53,546 nucleotides of DNA from Actinomycetota bacterium (GTDB lineage: Bacteria; Actinomycetota; Coriobacteriia; Anaerosomatales; JAUXNU01): contig JAUXNU010000078.1 of assembly GCA_030682655.1 (NCBI GenBank), forward strand, positions 1 through 53,546, written 5' to 3'. Shown here piece by piece: positions 42,097 to 50,878 of this stretch (position 1 is its first letter; the number at the start of each line of letters is the position of its first letter). Made by a program: the position numbers and the translations under genes. The notes beneath the pieces are model-generated. The model had not been told where the DNA came from. It did not search any database and was given only the letters and a program-made list of their open reading frames with translations.

Positions 42097-42783
42097 TCAG
42101 ACACCAGCGCCGGCAGACGCGGACTGGAAGACCACGACAGAGCCCTGCTGCTCCGAATCGCCCAGCGCCGCGCTGCTGACGCGTATCGACAGCCGGTCGC
42201 CGTCTTCCACCACGACATCGAACACCGTGCCGGTCAATCCGTCCCTAAGGGCGGAGGGATGGAAGACACCTTCCATGTCGCTGTCAGGAATCGCCCCCAC
42301 GGGCACCACGCGGGCGCGGGCGGCATAGGCCGTGGCCCCGGTGCTGTCGTCGATGTGAAGCACACTGCGGGCAAGATCGTTTGCGAAGGTGACGCGGCCT
42401 TGCTCATCGGCAACAACAAGGCCGACCGGACTCGCATCGATGATGGAGAGCATCAGGTCGTGCTCCGCACGAGCTACGCGGGTCGTGAGCCTAAGGTCGT
42501 TCACCTGCTGATGCGAGTGCATGGCATAGATCCCGTACGCCATGAGCGGGAAGATGAGCACCTCTGCATAGTCCTCGAGCGGGTCCAGCGCGGACGTGAC
42601 ACCCAGGTACTGCAGCGTGTTCGAGCAGGCGACAAACGTCAGCAGTGACATCGCGCCGAGCATCAGTCCCGCCGACAGCCCGTCGAGCGAACGCCCGCCG
42701 CGAAGCCAGATTGCCGCCCCTATGACGAGAGATGCCACGAAGGCCACTAGCGCGACAATGTCGAAGGCCGCCTCGATGTTCAC
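42097..42783 (-). CDS. Membrane protein with C-terminal PAS domain and no output domain
   Basis: 228 residues. Three membrane helices (about 5-25, 35-55, 65-85), a short coiled linker (RLTTRVARAEHDLMLSII) and one PAS domain (about 105-225; DASPVGLVVADEQGRVTFAND). Nothing follows the PAS, so there is no kinase, GGDEF or methyl-accepting domain. The GTG at 42783 overlaps the stop of the upstream 94-residue membrane gene (GTGA). It may sense in partnership with a separate signalling protein. Confidence 0.7.
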   Translation of the reverse strand: MNIEAAFDIVALVAFVASLVIGAAIWLRGGRSLDGLSAGLMLGAMSLLTFVACSNTLQYLGVTSALDPLEDYAEVLIFPLMAYGIYAMHSHQQVNDLRLTTRVARAEHDLMLSIIDASPVGLVVADEQGRVTFANDLARSVLHIDDSTGATAYAARARVVPVGAIPDSDMEGVFHPSALRDGLTGTVFDVVVEDGDRLSIRVSSAALGDSEQQGSVVVFQSASAGAGV

Positions 42784-43064
42784 GACCCCACCACCCGACC
42801 ACTGTCGACCCGCCGGAGCCAGCCCGCACCGAACAGCACGAACAGGATCCCGGCGACAGCATACCCGCCGTGTTCGACTGCATTGAAGAAGTCGAATGCA
42901 ACGAACCCCTCGGCGATCGTCGTGACGTATGCGACCAGAAGGGCAAGGAGTCCGGCACGCAGGTAGCCGCGCCCCTCGAGTCTCAGCGCGCTGAGACTCC
43001 GCCAAATCAGCGGCATCAGCAGCACCGCGCCAAGCAGTACCAGGACTTCACTTGCTTGCACCAC
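42780..43064 (-). CDS. Small three-helix membrane protein coupled to the PAS protein
   Basis: 94 residues with three hydrophobic segments (about 5-22, 32-52, 62-82). GTG 43064 has GAGGGG 6 bases upstream; a second GTG at 43061 follows. Its stop overlaps the PAS gene start, so the two are made together, probably as a complex. No family recognised. Confidence 0.6.
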   Translation of the reverse strand: MVQASEVLVLLGAVLLMPLIWRSLSALRLEGRGYLRAGLLALLVAYVTTIAEGFVAFDFFNAVEHGGYAVAGILFVLFGAGWLRRVDSGRVVGS

Positions 43065-43159
43065 GGCGTTTCCCCTCACGCGATACCAGCCACGAACGGC
43101 ACGTCGTCGTCGCCCTGGCGCTCGTCTGCACCCGATTGTACCGCCGCTGGTCTCAGATT

Positions 43160-43567
43160 TCAGCCGCGCCCAGAACTCGGCTCGAAAGAAAGCGCCACTG
43201 AGTTGATGCAGTACCTCAACCCGGTCGGCGCAGGGCCGTCCGTGAACACGTGGCCAAGGTGCCCGTCGCACGTCGCGCATGTCACCTCGGTTCGTGTCAT
43301 GCTGAGACTCGAATCTACACTCTCCACGATTGCCTCGGGCCCGACCGGCCCGCCGAAACTCGGCCACCCGCATCCCGAGAGGAACTTGTCCGCCGAGGAA
43401 AAGAGTTCCGCTCCGCAACCCGCGCACCGGTACACACCATCGTCTTCGAGGTCAGTGTACTTCCCTGAGAACGGAGACTCCGTGCCAGCCCTTCGAAGCA
43501 CCCTGAACTGCTCCGGCGTCAGAAGCGCCCGCCACTCGTCCTCGGACTTGACTACCCTGCGCGACAT
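43160..43567 (-). CDS. msrB: Peptide methionine-(R)-S-oxide reductase
   Basis: 135 residues. Zinc ligands CAGC and CATC, the resolving region and the catalytic Cys in [12 protein letters not shown] are present, so this MsrB uses ordinary cysteine. It repairs methionine-R-sulfoxide. It starts 16 bases after the msrA stop on the same strand and the two form an operon. Confidence 0.96.
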   Translation of the reverse strand: MSRRVVKSEDEWRALLTPEQFRVLRRAGTESPFSGKYTDLEDDGVYRCAGCGAELFSSADKFLSGCGWPSFGGPVGPEAIVESVDSSLSMTRTEVTCATCDGHLGHVFTDGPAPTGLRYCINSVALSFEPSSGRG

Positions 43568-43583
43568 GTCGTGCCATTCCGGC

Positions 43584-44297
43584 TCAACGGCTGCCGTTCA
43601 CTGTGGCCCGCAAGTCTCGGCTGCCGACATCGGATAGACCGTACGATTCAATCTCCAGCTCAAGTTGTGTGACCGGGCCTCCTACTCCATACACATACCC
43701 GTTGACGCGGGCTGCAGCCGTGGAATCGCGGAAGTCCCTCGCATCGGGATATAGTGCGGCAAACTCCGCCATGAGCGCGGCGTCTGAGCGCAGCGCATAC
43801 TTCTGGTGGTAGTCCTCGGCAGGGTAGAAGCGATCGAGTACCCTGACCTGCGTCAGCACCAACTTGCCAAGGAGTGTCTCGAAGCGTGAGCGAATCTCCT
43901 CGGCAGTGCGACGCTGCTCTTCGCTGTGACAGAAGACAAGCGACGCGTACTGCGTCGAATAGGCAGGCCGAGTTGCATCGCGCATCTGGAAGAACGCCTC
44001 GAGCAGCTCCTCGTAGGAGACGCGCTCGGGATCGAAATCGATTTGGATCGACTCGGTGTGATCACCAATGCGACGGTACGTCGGGTTCTGCGCGGTGCCA
44101 CCCGCGTACCCCACGCAAGTGCGAACAACGCCCTCCATGAGTCCGAACCGGGCATCAGGACCCCAGAATCAACCGGCTGTGAACGTCGCTGTCTCGACGT
44201 GTTCCGGTCGCGTTTCGTCGATGGGTGGAGGTGCACTGCGGCGGGACGCTGCTGTCTGCGAAGACTCGCGAGCAAGAATCTTGTGAAGAAGTGACAT
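43584..44297 (-). CDS. msrA: Peptide methionine-(S)-S-oxide reductase, selenoprotein (UGA-encoded Sec43)
   Basis: 237 residues when the in-frame TGA at 44171-44169 is read as selenocysteine. The frame before it begins at ATG 44297, with GGAAGGAG 7 bases upstream, and ends TATFTAG; after it the protein continues [15 protein letters not shown]...TCVGYAGG. MsrA has GCFWG at this place, the Cys being the nucleophile, so the sequence is G-Sec-FWG. The remainder ([27 protein letters not shown]) is typical MsrA. A stem-loop starts six bases after the TGA. Gene finders would start at ATG 44138 and lose the active site. Selenocysteine MsrA is known in some bacteria and algae and is much more active than the Cys form. 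Next gene is msrB. Confidence 0.87.
44139..44163 (-). promoter_or_regulatory. Candidate bacterial SECIS stem-loop in msrA
   Basis: On the mRNA, GGGUCC (44163-44158) pairs with GGACUC (44144-44139), one G-U, around a 13-base loop with a G near its 5' side and GGU near its 3' side. The stem begins six bases after the UGA, placing the loop within the distance range described for bacterial SECIS elements that recruit SelB. Confidence 0.6.
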
Positions 44298-44376
44298 CTT
44301 CGCTCCTTCCGTCGCCCACACCAGAGCAAGCGGAGGGCCAAGGAGCACGGGACGCACAGCGGACTGGCGTCGCGAC

Positions 44377-45600
44377 CTAGTGTTCGAGATCGTTTGCGAG
44401 CCGTTCCAGGAACAGCCCCACGTCGGTCACGATCCCAATCGTTTGCCACGATCCTCGATCGGCGAGCTTCGTCACGACGGCGGGGTTGATGTCGACACAA
44501 ACCGTTTGCACGCTTGCGGGCAGCATGTTGCCCGTGGCGATCGAGTGCAGCATCGTCGACAGCATCAGGCACGCACCTGCGCTCCGGCAGTAGGGCCGCA
44601 TCGTGCGCTGCGCCTCGATAGCGTCGGTGATCACGTCGGGGAGAGGCCCGTCGTCGCGCACAGACCCCGCCAGAACGAACGGCGTTCCCGACTTCACCAG
44701 TGTGTACATCAGGCCCTTGGTGATGGCGCCCTGCTCGACAGCAGCTGCGATCGATCCATATCGCCGAACCGTGTTGATGGCCCGAAGATGATGCTCGTGC
44801 CCTCCAAGAATCGGGGCGCCCTGGATCATGGAGACTCCGAACGAGGTGCCGTAGAGCGCCGACTCGATATCGTGAACGGCGACCGCGTTGCCACCGAACA
44901 GCACGCTCACGTATCCCATCTCCACCAGGCGCGCCAGGTGCGGCGCAGCGCCCGTATGGATCACCGCAGGTCCCGCGACCACGATCGTTCCCTCGCCGCG
45001 CTCGCGCACCTCGCGCAGCATGCGGGCGACCTCGGCCACGACCTGTGCCTTCGGCTTCTCCGAGGAAACCGCCGAGGACATGAACTCGAAGGCCTGGCTC
45101 GTGCGTGGACGCTCCTGCGGACGCACGCGAAGGCCCTCATGGCCGACAACATACAGCTCCCCCTCGCGAACGTCGGCCATCGGCATGCTCTCGGCCCGAC
45201 CTGCCTCCGAATCTACGCGAACGCCGAGATCCATCTCGACGCCTTCCACATTCACCCATTTGCCGCCTAGGCGTACGGCCGTCTCGAGGTTGGTGGTGGA
45301 GTAGAAGCCCTCCGGGAAGACGCCATCGGCAGGCGCGGCCTCAAGGTGCACATCTTCAAGGTGCACTGGAATCGCGCCGTGCTCGAGAATGACGGCGAGT
45401 ATCTCGTCGAGATGTCGCTCGTCCTTGGCCTTGATGCGAATCACGGCGGTCGAGGGGTCTTCGTTGGTGCGGCCGACCTCGAAACTCAGCGTCTCGAACT
45501 CTCCGTCGAACGCGACAACCGCATCCATGATCGCGGACATGATTCCCGAGTCGATCAGGTGACCTTCGACGCGGATGTCTTCGTATGGGCGGTTCGGCAC
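44377..45600 (-). CDS. Archaeal-type ornithine cyclodeaminase (LOR/SDH, TIGR00300 family)
   Basis: 407 residues, matching the TIGR00300/LOR-SDH bifunctional-like family: an N-terminal RVEGHLIDSGIM region with a ferredoxin-like fold, VFPEGFYSTTNLETAVR, then a C-terminal Rossmann part with GGNAVAVHDIE and the conserved TKGLMYTLVKSG. Archaeal homologues convert ornithine to proline and ammonia, and the family is related to the C-terminal part of cyanobacterial AgrE/ArgZ. GTG 45600 has GGAGG 6 bases upstream. It is the last gene of the purD-purE run. Confidence 0.82.
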   Translation of the reverse strand: MPNRPYEDIRVEGHLIDSGIMSAIMDAVVAFDGEFETLSFEVGRTNEDPSTAVIRIKAKDERHLDEILAVILEHGAIPVHLEDVHLEAAPADGVFPEGFYSTTNLETAVRLGGKWVNVEGVEMDLGVRVDSEAGRAESMPMADVREGELYVVGHEGLRVRPQERPRTSQAFEFMSSAVSSEKPKAQVVAEVARMLREVRERGEGTIVVAGPAVIHTGAAPHLARLVEMGYVSVLFGGNAVAVHDIESALYGTSFGVSMIQGAPILGGHEHHLRAINTVRRYGSIAAAVEQGAITKGLMYTLVKSGTPFVLAGSVRDDGPLPDVITDAIEAQRTMRPYCRSAGACLMLSTMLHSIATGNMLPASVQTVCVDINPAVVTKLADRGSWQTIGIVTDVGLFLERLANDLEH

Positions 45601-45657
45601 TTCAGACCTCCAGATCGGCAGCCACTGCTTCCGGGCCTACGAGTGTCCCGACTCCAC

Positions 45658-46057
45658 CTACAGCCCTCCGTGCGCCGGGGTACCCCAAGTGCAAACCTCC
45701 AGGCCACCCGTCGCAGTAAGGGTGTAGGCCCCTGTCGCAACGTCCACCGCCGCAGGCGTCGCAGGTTCCGGCGAGGAGGGACAGCGCGGGGCCGCCCCCA
45801 GGATGTGATCGTGTACCAGGGGATGATCGTCTGTCGACAACGCCCGTCAGGTCCGCCCTGTCGGCCTCCGTGTTGTCTGCCACCCACTGCTGCACCGCAC
45901 CGATGATCGTCCGCTGGTTGGCAAAGCACGCTCGCTCCTGTGCCCGACCGCGTGCGACATTGAACACCGGGATTGCGATCGCCACCAGTATCCCGATGAT
46001 CAGGACGACAACCATCAACTCAACAGTTGTGAAGCCCCCCGGGTCCCTGCTCCGCAT
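45658..46057 (-). pseudogene. Type IV prepilin-like protein, frameshifted
   Basis: ATG 46057 has AAAGGG upstream and gives a class of prepilin: short basic leader, G-F-T-T-V-E-L peptidase site (cleavage after Gly, Glu at +5) and the hydrophobic N-terminal helix VELMVVVLIIGILVAIAIPV. The helix continues to about codon 70. Near 45835 the reading frame loses protein character, while a neighbouring frame continues it as HPLVHDHILGAAPRCPS...GAYTLTATGG to a stop at 45658-45660, like the C-terminal domain of small prepilins. A one-base indel, real or artefact, explains this. Without correction the first frame runs to 45602. It lies alone in a metabolic operon; other pilus genes are not in the window. 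Confidence 0.72.
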
Positions 46058-46097
46058 CGTGGCCCTTTCTGCTCGCCTGATGTTGCATCGCCGCAGG

Positions 46098-46559
46098 TCA
46101 GGCCTCGGCCATCTGCGCTTTGAGCGCGACGACCTTCTCCCGGTATTCCGGCAGGGAGGTTCCCAGTATCTGCGTCGCCAGTATCGCGGCGTTCTTCGCT
46201 CCGTTGATCGCAACGCACGCCACGGGCACGCCGGTCGGCATCTGCACCATCGACAGAAGCGAGTCGAGCCCGCCGAGATCGGAGGTCTTCATCGGAACCG
46301 TCACGACCGGTAGCGGCGTGAATGCCGCAACAACCCCGCCAAGATGGGCGGCCTTGCCCGCGGCAGCGATGATGACCTTGAGCCCGCGATCAGCAGCACC
46401 GCCCGCCCACTCGTGCACACGATCAGGATTGCGATGCGCCGAAGCGACGAGCGTCTCGTAGGGCACACCGAGTTCCTCGAGCTGCGCGGCGCATCCCTCC
46501 ATAACGTCCATGTCGGACTTCGAGCCCATGATGATTCCAACGAGTGGCGTGTCAGACAT
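46098..46559 (-). CDS. purE: N5-carboxyaminoimidazole ribonucleotide mutase
   Basis: 153 residues, full-length class I Pur[22 protein letters not shown] (catalytic His in SAHR) and [16 protein letters not shown]. It converts N5-CAIR to CAIR in purine synthesis. GGAGGAG precedes the ATG. The start overlaps the end of the upstream membrane gene by 8 bases. Confidence 0.95.
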   Translation of the reverse strand: MSDTPLVGIIMGSKSDMDVMEGCAAQLEELGVPYETLVASAHRNPDRVHEWAGGAADRGLKVIIAAAGKAAHLGGVVAAFTPLPVVTVPMKTSDLGGLDSLLSMVQMPTGVPVACVAINGAKNAAILATQILGTSLPEYREKVVALKAQMAEA

Positions 46560-47619
46560 GTTCTCCTCCGGTGTGGTCGATTCCGGGAGCTTCCCCGGCC
46601 TCCTGTGCCGACATTGTAGCGGGTGTTGCGCGCGTGCGCGTGGCAAGATGCACGGCGACGAGGCCGACGGTTGCGAGCGCAAGAGAAAGGGAGACGACCG
46701 TCGATGCCGATTCGAGGCGTTCGATGGGGCTTGCGGACCCCGACATCACTACGGCGACAATGAGCGCCCTCACATACAGCCCCGGCTGCTGTAGCCATAG
46801 GCTCCTCGGCGCGCCCATCTTGCGTACCGCAACAAATGCGAACAGGCCAAGCGAGAGGTAGTATGTCGCCCCGTTCACGATGATCGCCCAGTTCACGAGC
46901 GCAAGCTCCGAGCCGAGCGGCGCCGACTGTCGAAACATCGCGTACTGGACCGGCGCCTGAGTGAGCGTCGAGATGAGTCCGACGAACGCTGCAAGCGCAA
47001 GGAACCACATCGCGACGCGCGTCTCGACCGCGTGCAATCCACCTTCCAGGCCAAGAAAGGCCAGCCCACGCATGCGCCGGGGAGTTGGCCGTTCATCGAC
47101 GAGGTCGGACTCGCGATCGCGTGAGTCCCCCTCGAGGCCCGCGGACCGGAAACGTCCAAGCACCTCAGCGGGTCTGGCGCCCAGCACGTGAGCGAACCAG
47201 GCTCCCGCGATGCACCCTGCGGACACACCAAGCGCATGCCAGATCTGTCCGACCTGCATTGGTGGCAGACCGAGTTCCAGCACCTCAAGGGAGGCATCGC
47301 CTCCGTACACTACGAGCCGAAACATCATGTCGGCCCCCAGCGCCGCCGCCGTGGCGAGCAGCGCGAAAGCGGCAGCGTAGGCGGCCAGCACCCGGGGCGC
47401 CCGGGCAACACGCACCGCGACAAACACGAGAACACCTGCGACGAGGAAGCCCAGCGCGAACTCCCACAAGAGCTGCCCCCATCGCATCAGAAGCGGTGGC
47501 TCGATTCCCATCGAGAGCAGTGTGTCGACGTCGAGTGCTCGGCCAATGACGGGCCCCGCAAGCGCAAGCCAGAGCGCTGCGTGACGCTCCTCGGCTGGGA
47601 AATAGCGCTCGACCTTCAC
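46552..47619 (-). CDS. Polytopic membrane protein of unknown function in the purine/radical SAM operon
   Basis: 355 residues with about eight hydrophobic segments and a charged cytoplasmic loop near residues 175-205. Composition and spacing resemble haem-copper-oxidase-subunit-I-like or NorB-like folds, but I cannot align the His ligands with confidence. GTG 47619 overlaps the radical SAM stop (GTGA) and its end overlaps purE by 8 bases, so it is tightly coupled at both ends. Confidence 0.6.
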   Translation of the reverse strand: MKVERYFPAEERHAALWLALAGPVIGRALDVDTLLSMGIEPPLLMRWGQLLWEFALGFLVAGVLVFVAVRVARAPRVLAAYAAAFALLATAAALGADMMFRLVVYGGDASLEVLELGLPPMQVGQIWHALGVSAGCIAGAWFAHVLGARPAEVLGRFRSAGLEGDSRDRESDLVDERPTPRRMRGLAFLGLEGGLHAVETRVAMWFLALAAFVGLISTLTQAPVQYAMFRQSAPLGSELALVNWAIIVNGATYYLSLGLFAFVAVRKMGAPRSLWLQQPGLYVRALIVAVVMSGSASPIERLESASTVVSLSLALATVGLVAVHLATRTRATPATMSAQEAGEAPGIDHTGGEHV

Positions 47620-48992
47620 ATCGCTCCGGGCGGCACCGGCAGGTGCTCGTCGTCCTCGGTCTGGCCCGCCGCTACTGCAACCGCATCCGCGGAGACACAC
47701 GCTGCCTCCCCCGCGTCGCCGAACAGCAGCTCACGCTCGACGTCGGGAAGCGCGCTGCGCGCCTGGTCGCGCACCGAGTTCACGCCCACGAAGAACTCCC
47801 GCATCATCGCGACGAGAAGGTAGCGACCGCGCGGTGTGAGCGTGATGCGCTCGTCATCGTTGCGGTCGAACGCACCGGCGGCGCGCATGAAGGTGATCTC
47901 GACCGGAAGGCCGCGCTCGATCGAGACACCGAAGTCGCGTTCGAACGCCTTCTTGTCGAGCGACAGACCGAACAGCCCCATCATGAAGCGGTAACGCATG
48001 CGTTCGTTGCTGGAGAAATCTCGCTTCGCGGTCGCACCCGTCTTGCCGGCGTCGATGCGCTCCGCATATTCGGCGAGCGAGAACGTATTGACCCAGAGAG
48101 CACCGTTCAGGAACGAGAACGCGCCCGAGCCGATGCCGACATAGTCCTCGTAGTCCACTATGTACTCGTCGATCATGCCGCCACCCGTCCGCGAGAACGT
48201 CCACGCGCTCGCATGCTCAAAAGACCCGGAGAGCGCATCACTGACGGCCTGGTAGAACGCGTTCTCGCGCCGGTATGAAACGGCACCTACGGTTTGCCTG
48301 AGCGACTTGCGCACGGCCGGCGAGGCCATGAGTGGGTAGAACGTCGTCTGGTTCGTGCCGGAAGCCTTGAGCATCTCGACATCGCGCAGAAGCATCTCGC
48401 GGGTCTGGCTCGGGAAGTTGAAGATCATGTCAACGTTGAGCGAATGGAAGCGCCCTGCGGCCCACTTGAGGCGCTCTAGGATATCCTCGGCAGACCCGTA
48501 CTTGTCGTAGCGCTCCATCTGCTTGAGCAGCTCATTGTCGAAGGACTGCACGCCGACGCTGAAGCGATTCACGCGGCCAATGAGCGGGTCCACGATTTCG
48601 GGAACCAGGTGATCGGGATTCGATTCCGAGGAGACTTCCCGGATCGAGAAGAGCGATTTCGCGCGGTCGATGGTGTCGCAGAGCTCGTCGATCATGACCG
48701 TGGGCGTGCCGCCGCCGACGTACATCGATGTGAAGTCATAGCCCAGGTCGGCAACCATTTGCATCTCGCGGCGCAGGTGCCCGAAGTAGGGCACAGCGCG
48801 GTCGACCGAAAAGGGAAAGCGGTTGAACGAGCAGTACGGACACAGGCGCGTGCAGAACGGCACGTGCACGTAGAGCATGTACTCACGGCCAGCAACGGGG
48901 TCGGGCAGGGTGCGCACCTCGGTGGGCGTGAGACGCAGGTACTTCTTGTTCGCGTCCCGTACGACGGCAGTCAGCAGGCGTTCTGCAAGCAT
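47616..48992 (-). CDS. Radical SAM coproporphyrinogen III oxidase-like protein (HemW/HemN family)
   Basis: 458 residues. Radical SAM cluster motif CTRLCPYC after VHVPF, the SAM-binding GGGTPT, then SVGVQSFDNELL and FNFPSQT, all of the HemN/HemW group. HemW carries haem to targets; HemN oxidises coproporphyrinogen; the chuW/hutW branch degrades haem. The C-terminal about 150 residues (RYRFMMGLFGLSLDKKAFERDFG and a winged-helix-like end) is closest to the HutW/ChuW side, but this is not decided. It starts six bases after purD. Confidence 0.82.
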   Translation of the reverse strand: MLAERLLTAVVRDANKKYLRLTPTEVRTLPDPVAGREYMLYVHVPFCTRLCPYCSFNRFPFSVDRAVPYFGHLRREMQMVADLGYDFTSMYVGGGTPTVMIDELCDTIDRAKSLFSIREVSSESNPDHLVPEIVDPLIGRVNRFSVGVQSFDNELLKQMERYDKYGSAEDILERLKWAAGRFHSLNVDMIFNFPSQTREMLLRDVEMLKASGTNQTTFYPLMASPAVRKSLRQTVGAVSYRRENAFYQAVSDALSGSFEHASAWTFSRTGGGMIDEYIVDYEDYVGIGSGAFSFLNGALWVNTFSLAEYAERIDAGKTGATAKRDFSSNERMRYRFMMGLFGLSLDKKAFERDFGVSIERGLPVEITFMRAAGAFDRNDDERITLTPRGRYLLVAMMREFFVGVNSVRDQARSALPDVERELLFGDAGEAACVSADAVAVAAGQTEDDEHLPVPPGAM

Positions 48993-48998
48993 GCCAGC

Positions 48999-50285
48999 CT
49001 ACGATTCCCAGGCTGCGCGGCCACGCATTGCCCGCGCGCCGATGTCGGTGCGGAAGAACATGCCGTCCCACGAGATCCTCGCGACCGCCTCGTAGGCCCG
49101 GTCACGTGCCGAGGAGAAGTCGGCGCCAAGAGCGGTCACGTTGAGCACGCGGCCGCCCGCGGTCACGAGCACGCCGCTGTCGTCAAGCATCGTACCCGCA
49201 TGGTAGACGGTCACGTCAGGCAAGGCTTCCGCGTCGGAGATGCCAGAGATGGCCTTGCCCGTCTCGTAGTCGTTCGGGTAGCCTCCGCTGGCGAGCACGA
49301 CCGAGACGGCCCACTCGTCGCGCCATGCGAGGTCGACCTCGGCCAGGCGGCCTTCGGCCGTGGCGAGCATGATGTCTGCGAGATCACCGTCGAGGCGCGG
49401 CAGGAGAACCTGTGTCTCCGGGTCCCCGAACCGCGCGTTGAACTCCAGCAGCTTGGGGCCCTCATCGGTGAGGATGAACCCGCCGTAGAGGACTCCGCGA
49501 TAGTCGATGCCCTCCTCGGCCAAGCCCTTCGCGGTGCGCTCCAGGAGCTCCACCATGACGGCGTGCTCCGCTTCGTCGACGATCGGCACGGGGGAGTAGA
49601 CGCCCATGCCGCCGGTGTTCGGACCCTCGTCGCCGTCGTACGCGCGCTTGTGGTCCTGCGCGGGAGCCATAGGGATGACGGCCTCGCCGTCGACGAAAGC
49701 GAGCAGTGAGCACTCGGGGCCGCGGAGGAACTCCTCGATGAGCACGGTCGAACCTGCATCGCCGAACCGTCCGGCGAAACATTCCCGAACGGCCTCGCGG
49801 GCGGTGTGGATGTCCATCGCGACAGTGACGCCCTTGCCCGCGGCCAGGCCATCGGCCTTGACGACGATCGGCGCGCTCACCTCATCGAGGTACTCCATGG
49901 CGGCGGCCTCGTCGGTGAACGCCTCGGAGAAACCGGCGGGGATGTCATGACGGTGCATGAGCTGTTTCGCGAACTCCTTCGAACCCTCGATGCGCGCACC
50001 TGCCGCGCCCGGGCCGAAGACGGGGATTCCACCGTCGCGCACCACGTCGGCAACGCCGGCCACAAGCGGCGCCTCGGGGCCGATCACGACGAGTCCGACG
50101 CCGTTGCCGCGTGCGAACTCCAGCACAGCCTGGCCATCATCCGCGTCGACCACGACGTTCTCGGCGATTGTCGCAGTCCCGCCGTTGCCTGGAGCGACGT
50201 AGATAGTGTCGGCCTTCTGGGACTCAGCAAGCTTGGTCACTATCGCGTGCTCACGGCCGCCGCTGCCGAGGACGAGGATGCGCAT
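48999..50285 (-). CDS. purD: Phosphoribosylamine-glycine ligase
   Basis: 428 residues, standard length. N-terminal [15 protein letters not shown], the ATP-grasp core ([32 protein letters not shown]) and [11 protein letters not shown] are diagnostic. It makes glycinamide ribonucleotide in purine synthesis. ATG 50285 follows GGGGGC; the open frame extends upstream to 50423 without support. First gene of the operon that runs to the ornithine cyclodeaminase. Confidence 0.96.
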   Translation of the reverse strand: MRILVLGSGGREHAIVTKLAESQKADTIYVAPGNGGTATIAENVVVDADDGQAVLEFARGNGVGLVVIGPEAPLVAGVADVVRDGGIPVFGPGAAGARIEGSKEFAKQLMHRHDIPAGFSEAFTDEAAAMEYLDEVSAPIVVKADGLAAGKGVTVAMDIHTAREAVRECFAGRFGDAGSTVLIEEFLRGPECSLLAFVDGEAVIPMAPAQDHKRAYDGDEGPNTGGMGVYSPVPIVDEAEHAVMVELLERTAKGLAEEGIDYRGVLYGGFILTDEGPKLLEFNARFGDPETQVLLPRLDGDLADIMLATAEGRLAEVDLAWRDEWAVSVVLASGGYPNDYETGKAISGISDAEALPDVTVYHAGTMLDDSGVLVTAGGRVLNVTALGADFSSARDRAYEAVARISWDGMFFRTDIGARAMRGRAAWES

Positions 50286-50531
50286 GGTGCCCCCAAGAGA
50301 TGTCGGAATGAGGTCAGTCCGCGCGCGCGCAGACCCCACAGATTGTAGCCCAACCCAGACTGCGGCGCGGGATACCGTTCGGAGGTCGCATGTGTCCGCT
50401 CGGCGACCACATGCTAGCCGCATGCACCGGAATACGATTAACCGTCTGTCCGTTAGGCGCTCGTCGGCGACCGTCGGTCACACATGTTGCCGTTCGTCCG
50501 GTCGATGGAAGGACTGAAGGAGATCCTCACA

Positions 50532-50837
50532 ATGCAGGTTCGGATGGCGACACGAGTGGCAGCGGTGGTGGCGATCGTGGCTGCCACGCTCCTTGGCGGG
50601 ATAGCGATGGCCTCCGCACCCCCCGCGCCAGCGAGCGCTCCCGTGCACGTGGCAAGCAGCGTGTCGTCGCTTGCGTCGGGGTCCGTGACCATCAAGGTCA
50701 CCATCCAGCACCGCATCGAAATGTCTGTGGCCAGGGACGGCAGCGTGATCGTCCGGACGAATTGCGACATCTGCGCCGCAGACCTCGCAAGCCTGCCGGA
50801 TCCGTCGACGGCGATCTTGCCGGTTCACGGGAACTAG
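50532..50837 (+). CDS. Small secreted protein of unknown function
   Basis: 101 residues. A signal peptide (about 1-28, ending AMASA) leads into a short beta-rich region with one CDIC motif near the C-terminus. AAGGAG lies 9 bases before ATG 50532. It is divergent from purD and convergent with purA. No family recognised. Confidence 0.55.
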   Translation: MQVRMATRVAAVVAIVAATLLGGIAMASAPPAPASAPVHVASSVSSLASGSVTIKVTIQHRIEMSVARDGSVIVRTNCDICAADLASLPDPSTAILPVHGN

Positions 50838-50878
50838 CGGCTAGGCGACCTCGGCACCTAGCAACCCCTTCCGCAGGG

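Larger units (their letters stand above)
1044..50597. repeat. Dispersed octamer TCCTTGGC / GCCAAGGA, about 34 copies
   Basis: Plus-strand TCCTTGGC starts at 1044, 1823, 1985, 2219, 2294, 3818, 6615, 7419, 10673, 14615, 17196, 20564, 20710, 22723, 25088, 27685, 31782, 33056, 36960, 37016, 38798, 45422 and 50590. GCCAAGGA starts at 15301, 15577, 22096, 23882, 25927, 27258, 34781, 35734, 40393, 43866 and 44337. Copies lie in genes of both strands and in gaps. Single-base variants of the first and last base are rare. Counted by eye, so a few may be missed. Confidence 0.8.

Noticed and set aside
43584-44138. msrA starting at the internal ATG 44138
   Set aside because: It has no ribosome site and would lack the GxFWG active site, while the upstream frame up to the TGA is clearly MsrA-like with a strong ribosome site.
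1044-50597. Octamer copies acting as terminators in inverted pairs, as some uptake sequences do
   Set aside because: No two opposite copies lie within hairpin distance; the closest opposite copies are hundreds of bases apart.
1044-50597. Octamer explained as a Shine-Dalgarno by-product (it contains AAGGA)
   Set aside because: Only the copies at 15577 and 23882 sit at ribosome sites; most are inside genes or in the reverse orientation.
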